Positions 59,393 through 64,000 of a stretch of 64,000 bases of DNA are shown in pieces. Positions within the stretch are counted from its first letter, which is position 1. Every line of letters begins with the position of its first letter. Source of the DNA: JAKPUX01 sp035353815 (GTDB lineage Bacteria > Zhuqueibacterota > Zhuqueibacteria > Residuimicrobiales > Residuimicrobiaceae); assembly GCA_035353815.1 (NCBI GenBank), contig DAOQAG010000016.1, positions 1-64,000 on the forward strand, in the 5' to 3' direction. The position numbers were made by a program, and so were the translations under genes. The notes under the pieces were generated by a model. The model ran no database searches, was not told the origin of the DNA, and saw only the letters and a list, made by a program, of their open reading frames with translations.

Positions 59393-60373
59393 TCAGGCAC
59401 TGATCCGGGCTTGTGCCAGGGTATTGCTGTAATCGTTCAATTCCCGCCGGACCTGGGCAAAATCGCTGGTGCGGAAGATCTGCGCCTTGACGGCAGCGGC
59501 ATTGGGCAAGCCCTTGAGATAGCTGGCGATATGCTTGCGCATGGTAAAGACCGCCGATTGCGCGCCATAGGTCTGCTCCTGGAGATCGAGATGATGGAGG
59601 CAGAGGCGCAGACGTTCCACTGCGGCCGGAGGGGGGGGCTCCACCCCGTCCTGCAGCAAGTCAATGGTTTGCTGAAAGATCCAGGGATTGCCCTGGGCGG
59701 CTCGGCCGATCATGACCAGATCGCAGCCGGTTTCCGCGAACATACGTCGGGCATCGGCCGCGCAGGTGATGTCGCCGTTGCCGATGACCGGGATGGTGAC
59801 CACCTGCTTGACGGCGGCGATCAGGCGCCAGTCGGCCGCGCCCTTGAATCCCATCTTTTGGGTGCGCGGATGAATCGTCACGGCGGCGACTCCGGCCGCT
59901 TCGAGCTGCTGGCTCGCCTCGACGACGACATGGTCGTTCCACCCGGCGCGCAGCTTGGCGGTGACCGGGATCGGACTGGCGGAGACGACGGCCCGGCCGA
60001 TCGCTTCCAGCAGGGAGAGATCGCGCATCAGCGCTGATCCACCGCCGCGCTTGACCACCTTTTTCGCCGGGCAGCCAAAGTTGATATCGATGAAATCGGG
60101 CTGCAGCTCGGCGGCGACGATGGCCGCCGCCTGTCCCAGTGTCTTCGCCTCGGCGCCAAAAAGCTGGATGCCGATCGGCCGCTCGGCCGCCGTGAAGCGG
60201 CATATTTCCATCGTCCGCGTCCGGTTGCGCACGATGGCATCGGCGCTGGCCATCTCGGTAAAGATCAGACCAACGCCGAACTCTTTGCATATCTGCCGGA
60301 AAACCGTATCGGTCCAGCCCGCCAGTGGCGCCAGAACCACGGGGTGTGCTATCTCTATACCTGAAAGAATCAC
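59393..60373 (-). CDS. dusB: tRNA-dihydrouridine synthase
   Basis: A 326-residue FMN enzyme that reduces uridines in the D-loop of tRNA. LAPLAGWTDTVFRQ opens the barrel, the catalytic cysteine is in DINFGCPAKKVVKRGGGSALM near residue 99 (given as INFGCPAKKV and RGGGSALM), and VIGNGDI and MIGRAAQGNPW are FMN-phosphate motifs. The GTG start at 60373 has no ribosome site and follows the -10 element by five bases, suggesting a leaderless message. Confidence 0.92.
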   Translation of the reverse strand: MILSGIEIAHPVVLAPLAGWTDTVFRQICKEFGVGLIFTEMASADAIVRNRTRTMEICRFTAAERPIGIQLFGAEAKTLGQAAAIVAAELQPDFIDINFGCPAKKVVKRGGGSALMRDLSLLEAIGRAVVSASPIPVTAKLRAGWNDHVVVEASQQLEAAGVAAVTIHPRTQKMGFKGAADWRLIAAVKQVVTIPVIGNGDITCAADARRMFAETGCDLVMIGRAAQGNPWIFQQTIDLLQDGVEPPPPAAVERLRLCLHHLDLQEQTYGAQSAVFTMRKHIASYLKGLPNAAAVKAQIFRTSDFAQVRRELNDYSNTLAQARISA

Positions 60374-60378
60374 GGGCT

Positions 60379-60407
60379 AATATAAATGATTAATAAGTAT
60401 AAAGCAA
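60379..60407 (-). promoter_or_regulatory. Candidate promoter of dusB, abutting the start codon
   Basis: TTGCTT (60402-60407, minus strand), 17-bp spacer, TATATT (60379-60384). Only five bases separate the -10 element from the GTG, so transcription should begin at or beside the start codon. Confidence 0.55.
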
Positions 60408-60433
60408 GGGATTCCTCAGCCGGCCGGCGCAAT

Positions 60434-62392
60434 TTACTTTTCCGGCGACAGTACCGCCACGGCGCCGCCTCCGGGCGCCAGCTCGAGCTGGATCTTTTCC
60501 CCCGCAGCAACACTGCGGCGCGTGCAGGCATAGTCCATCGCTGCGCGCGCGGCATTGGGGCCATCATGGAACAGGGTCATGCTGTACCGGCCCGACGGCA
60601 GGAAAGCCAGATCGAGCTCGAGCGTCCGGGCGGCCCCATCGGTCATGGCCCCGACATACCAGGCAGCGCCGCTGCGACGCGCCGACAACACATAGTCGGC
60701 GATGCGCGCATCAAGAATCATCGTCTCATCCCAGACCGTCGGTACGCCGGCAATAAAGCGGGCACACTCCGGCTCACGGCGGTAGCGGCTCGGCGAGTCC
60801 GCGAGCATCTGCAGCGGACTTTCGTAGACCACGTACATCGCCATCTGGTGGCAGCGCGTCGTCATGCTCATCGGCATTTCAAAGATCGGCTGAAACTGCC
60901 CGGCCGTGGCATTGATCATCGCGCCCGGCGTATAATCCATCGGCCCGACCGCCATGCGGGTGAAAGGCAGGGTAACGTCATGTTCCGGAGTTACATCTCG
61001 GCTCCATTTGACGTTCTCGAGCCCCTTGACCCCTTCGCGGGTGAGCACATTGGGCCAGGTCCGTTCGAGACCCGCCGGCTTGTAGGCGCCGTGGAAATCG
61101 ACCAGCAGATGGTGCCGGGCGGCCTCTGCGGCGATGTGCCAGTAATAGTTGACCATCCATTGATCATCCCGCTGCATGAAATCGACCTTGATCCCCTTGA
61201 CGCCCCAGGATTCGAAGCGCGCGAGCGCCGGCTCGAGCTGATCGAGCAGGCTTTTCCAGGTCACCCAGAGGATGATGCCGACCTTTTTCTCGCGGGCATG
61301 GGCGAGCAGCTCCTCCATATCGATCTCGGGATGGACGGCCATGACGTTGCCGAGCGGATACCATCCTTCATCGAGGATGACATAGTCGAGTCCATACTCC
61401 GCGGCGAAATCGATGTAATGTTTGTAGGTGGCGGTATTGAGTCCCGCCTTGAAATCGACATCGAAGAGATTGAGTGCGTTCCACCAGTCCCAGGCCACCT
61501 TGCCCGGTTTGATCCAGGCGGCGTCGCGGAGGCGTTCCGGCTGGGAGAGCTGGTACACCAGGGTATTGCCGACCAGGTCGGCATCGCGTCCTGCCAGCAC
61601 CAGCAAGCGCCAGGGAAAGGAGCGGGTCCCGCTGGTTTCGGCAATCCAGGGCGCGCGGGTCAGGGGTTTGACATCGCGGTCGGAGGTGGTGGTGTCGGTC
61701 AAGACCACGGCAGGGAAGCGCCCGACCAGGGTGGTGCTACGTTGGTCGCTGCCGGTGAACCACAGGCCGGGATAATCGTTGAGATCGGCTTCGGAGATCA
61801 GGACACGCGGCCCCTTCTCGATCTCGACCAGCACCGGCGCCACGGCCTGGCGGCGGCTGGTGATCTCCTTCAGCTGCACGGGCAGGTAGAGCCGCTCCTG
61901 ATGGCTGTAAAAATTAGGCTCCTCGCCGAAATAGACCCTTTCGTCGCTGGCGAAATCGAAAAGCGCCTGCTCGTACATCACCTTGATGCGTCCTGGAAAC
62001 CGCGTCACCCAGCGCCAGGCCACGCCCTGGTCATAAGCGCGGAAAATGAGACTGTAATTGCCCTTGAAGGTGAGTGTCATCTCGTTATAGCGGTCGCGTA
62101 TCCGGGCGCTCTTTTGCCGCACCACCGGTTCGAGCAGCTGATCGACGCTGCTGCGGCTGCTCTTTTGCAGGCGCGGCGCCTCGCCGAGATGACGGTTATT
62201 GTCGAGCAGCAGCGAGATTTCCGAAGGGCGGATCACCTCGATGCCGTGCCAGAGGACGGCATAGCGGATATTTTCCCCTGTGCTGACTTTCAGGGTGATC
62301 TGACCATCGGGTGAGTTCAGGCTGGTCTCGGCAGCGGACAAGGTGGCCGCGGAGAGCAGCCAGGCCATCCAGAACAGGCTTGCACGTTTCAT
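60434..62392 (-). CDS. GH97-family alpha-glycosidase
   Basis: A 652-residue exported enzyme: a signal peptide (MKRASLFWMAWLLSAATLSA), an N-terminal beta-sandwich, a catalytic barrel and a C-terminal beta domain, typical of GH97. LDYVILDEGWYPLG and GVKGIKVDFMQRDDQ near residue 402 are barrel motifs; the Asp of KVDFM suggests the retaining (alpha-galactosidase-like) subgroup rather than the inverting SusB type. Calcium-binding acidic residues are likely but cannot be placed with certainty. TGGGAGGAGGAGATACG precedes the ATG at 62392. The GH2 gene lies 31 bp upstream, suggesting a shared polysaccharide-degrading unit. Confidence 0.88.
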   Translation of the reverse strand: MKRASLFWMAWLLSAATLSAAETSLNSPDGQITLKVSTGENIRYAVLWHGIEVIRPSEISLLLDNNRHLGEAPRLQKSSRSSVDQLLEPVVRQKSARIRDRYNEMTLTFKGNYSLIFRAYDQGVAWRWVTRFPGRIKVMYEQALFDFASDERVYFGEEPNFYSHQERLYLPVQLKEITSRRQAVAPVLVEIEKGPRVLISEADLNDYPGLWFTGSDQRSTTLVGRFPAVVLTDTTTSDRDVKPLTRAPWIAETSGTRSFPWRLLVLAGRDADLVGNTLVYQLSQPERLRDAAWIKPGKVAWDWWNALNLFDVDFKAGLNTATYKHYIDFAAEYGLDYVILDEGWYPLGNVMAVHPEIDMEELLAHAREKKVGIILWVTWKSLLDQLEPALARFESWGVKGIKVDFMQRDDQWMVNYYWHIAAEAARHHLLVDFHGAYKPAGLERTWPNVLTREGVKGLENVKWSRDVTPEHDVTLPFTRMAVGPMDYTPGAMINATAGQFQPIFEMPMSMTTRCHQMAMYVVYESPLQMLADSPSRYRREPECARFIAGVPTVWDETMILDARIADYVLSARRSGAAWYVGAMTDGAARTLELDLAFLPSGRYSMTLFHDGPNAARAAMDYACTRRSVAAGEKIQLELAPGGGAVAVLSPEK

Positions 62393-62423
62393 CGTATCTC
62401 CTCCTCCCATCGATTGCAGCTCT

Positions 62424-64000
62424 TTATTTGACTCCCGGCAGGGCGGACAAGCGCCCGGAATGGATCAACGGAGCCCGGGTGGTATCCTGTTTGATCACCG
62501 CGCGATCGTAGGTCATCAAACCATTGGCTTCGGTCTCGACATCGGTCGTCTGGGTATAGACGGCGGCGCTCAATCCGGGTTTTTCCTGCAGTTCCCACAC
62601 CTTTTTCCAGAGCTCCTCGTAACGGCGGTGCAGGTCCTCGCGATCGGCCATCTTCTGATAGCCCCAGTTCTTCTCCGCCCACATATGTCCGGCCGTCGGC
62701 AGGCCGAGGCCGCCGAATTCGCCGAGCACCGCGGCACGCTTGGCCTCCGGTTGCGGGGCATCCGGGCCGGGATAGCGGTGCCAATCCACCACGTCGCCCA
62801 CACCGCGCTCCGCCCAGCCACTGGCGTGATTCACCAGGCGGGTCGAATCGAGGCCGCGGATGAACTCCACCACCTTTGCGCTTTCGAACTGCCCCCAACC
62901 TTCATTAAATGGCACCCACATCACAATGCTGGGATGGTTGAAGTGGGTGGTGATCATGCGTTCGAGCTCGAGGTAGTACTGGCGCGCCGATTCCGGCGTG
63001 CGCGTGATGTCCGGCTCCCCGGGTTCGATCGAACGGTCGCCGCTGGGCATGTCCTGCCAAACGAGCAAGCCGAGGCGGTCGCACTGATAGTAAAAACGCC
63101 GCGGCTCGACCTTGACGTGCTTGCGCAGCATGTTGAATCCCATCCGTTTGAGCACCTCGAGGTCGTAAATCATGGCGGCTTCGGTCGGGGCGGTATAGAT
63201 GCCATCCGGCCAGAATCCCTGATCGAGCGGGCCGGCCTGAAAGAGCGGGGCGCCGTTGAGGAGCAGGCGGGTCACGCCGTTCTCGTCCGGTCCGATGGCG
63301 ATGGAGCGCAGGCCGACATAGCTGGTCACTTCATCGACCACCTTGTTCTGACGCAGGAGTTGGATCCGGAGCGAATAGAGGTGCGGCGCGTTCGGCGACC
63401 AGAGCCGGGGCGCGGGAATCTGCAGGCGCAGGGCCGCGCCGGCCGCCCCTTCACCGCTTGCGACCGCCGATTCGCCATCTGTTGCCTGGACGACGAGACG
63501 GTCCTGCGGCCCGGGCTTCTCGATGAGACAACGCACGGTCACGGCCCCCTGCGCAGCGTCGGGAATCAGGCGCAACTCGCGGATGTGCGTTTCCGGCACC
63601 GGTTCCAGCCAAACACTGCCCCAAATGCCGGTGCACGGGGTGTAAAAGATGCCGCCGGGATGGAGCACCTGCTTGCCGCGTGGCTGCGTTCCGGTATCGG
63701 TCGGATCCCAAACCGCGACCACCAGCCGCTGTTTTTCGCCCGACTTGAGGGCGGCGGTGATATCGAATTCGAAGGGATCATACCCCCCTTCGTGGCTGCC
63801 GACCTCGACGCCGTTGATCCAGACCTGAGTCTGCCAGTCGACCGCCTCGAAATGGAGCAAAATGCGCTGCCGGCGCCACTCCGGCGGAACCGTGAAGGTA
63901 CGGCTGTACCACAGCCGATCCGTTTCGGAGATGGCGCGCTGCACGCCGGAGAGCGCCGATTCGAGCGGGTAGGGCACCAGGATATCGCCCGCCCATTCGC
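62424..64000 (-). CDS. GH2-family glycosidase, 5' end cut by the window
   Basis: The frame enters from beyond 64000 (EWAGDILVPYPLES is the first readable stretch) and gives about 525 residues. The sugar-binding jelly-roll domain (WYSRTFTVPPEW, WINGVEVGSHEGGYDPF) and the Ig-like domain precede a barrel with GFNMLRKHVKVEPRRFYY. VPFNEGWGQ carries the acid/base glutamate, and LGEFGGLGLP probably the nucleophile. This is a beta-galactosidase/beta-glucuronidase-type retaining enzyme; the sugar cannot be decided. It would be co-transcribed with the GH97 gene 31 bp downstream. Confidence 0.88.
   Translation of the reverse strand, partial: EWAGDILVPYPLESALSGVQRAISETDRLWYSRTFTVPPEWRRQRILLHFEAVDWQTQVWINGVEVGSHEGGYDPFEFDITAALKSGEKQRLVVAVWDPTDTGTQPRGKQVLHPGGIFYTPCTGIWGSVWLEPVPETHIRELRLIPDAAQGAVTVRCLIEKPGPQDRLVVQATDGESAVASGEGAAGAALRLQIPAPRLWSPNAPHLYSLRIQLLRQNKVVDEVTSYVGLRSIAIGPDENGVTRLLLNGAPLFQAGPLDQGFWPDGIYTAPTEAAMIYDLEVLKRMGFNMLRKHVKVEPRRFYYQCDRLGLLVWQDMPSGDRSIEPGEPDITRTPESARQYYLELERMITTHFNHPSIVMWVPFNEGWGQFESAKVVEFIRGLDSTRLVNHASGWAERGVGDVVDWHRYPGPDAPQPEAKRAAVLGEFGGLGLPTAGHMWAEKNWGYQKMADREDLHRRYEELWKKVWELQEKPGLSAAVYTQTTDVETEANGLMTYDRAVIKQDTTRAPLIHSGRLSALPGVK

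Overview
The window looks like a GC-rich chromosome segment from an anaerobic, Gram-negative (diderm) bacterium. Evidence for two membranes is a TolC-type outer-membrane channel, periplasmic adaptors, an OmpA-family protein and a lipoprotein. Evidence for anaerobic life is a glycyl radical enzyme with its radical-SAM activase and a 2-oxoacid:ferredoxin oxidoreductase. A two-subunit ATP-citrate lyase, an OmpA protein with calcium-type repeats and several glycosidases would fit an FCB-group lineage such as KSB1 or Calditrichota. That placement is inference. No rRNA, tRNA or CRISPR array was found. One assembly gap (100 N, 20830-20929) lies inside a gene.

Layout. 1-5.7 kb (minus): a GH127-type arabinofuranosidase, a D-lactate dehydrogenase-type flavoprotein and a MaoC-fold protein. 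5.8-9.9 kb (plus): a nitroreductase, then a glycyl-radical activase and a glycyl radical enzyme most like trans-4-hydroxy-L-proline dehydratase, separated by a 43-bp triplicated repeat. 9.9-13.55 kb: a mobile-element scar with an IS630 transposase remnant, two decayed IS91-type copies, an AT-rich nucleotidyltransferase pair of toxin-antitoxin style and a 37-bp repeat cluster. 13.55-26.6 kb (minus): UDP-glucose dehydrogenase, a TolC/MacB-permease/adaptor export set, an Nramp metal transporter, a second adaptor with a repetitive tail, a muramidase (DUF1343) plus AmpG-like permease pair, and a BFN-domain protein. 26.8-31.3 kb: two small unknown genes, asd-lysC and a double-PDZ protein.

31.4-42 kb (plus): a DUF2752 protein, a TIM-barrel isomerase, a trehalase-like protein with an altered catalytic motif, SelB, then aclB-aclA-DUF362 and a beta-repeat lipoprotein. 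42-43.7 kb (minus): an OmpA/TSP3 protein. 44.4-60.4 kb is a long minus-strand run: dusB, a cyclic-2,3-diphosphoglycerate-synthase-family GTPase, carbamate kinase, korDABC, ndk, yceD, rpmF, plsX, fabH, fabD, fabG, acpP, fabF, rnc, acyl-CoA dehydrogenase, yigZ and a zinc-ribbon protein. 60.4-64 kb (minus): a GH97 glycosidase and a GH2 enzyme cut by the window edge.

How it fits together. ATP-citrate lyase and 2-oxoglutarate-type ferredoxin oxidoreductase are two signature steps of the reductive TCA cycle, and their products feed acetyl-CoA to the type II fatty-acid genes that follow kor. The glycosidases at both ends suggest plant or microbial polysaccharide breakdown. DUF1343 plus AmpG-like genes suggest peptidoglycan recycling. 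SelB implies selenocysteine decoding, although no selenoprotein or tRNA-Sec was recognised here. Several genes of the fatty-acid run start with TTG or GTG.
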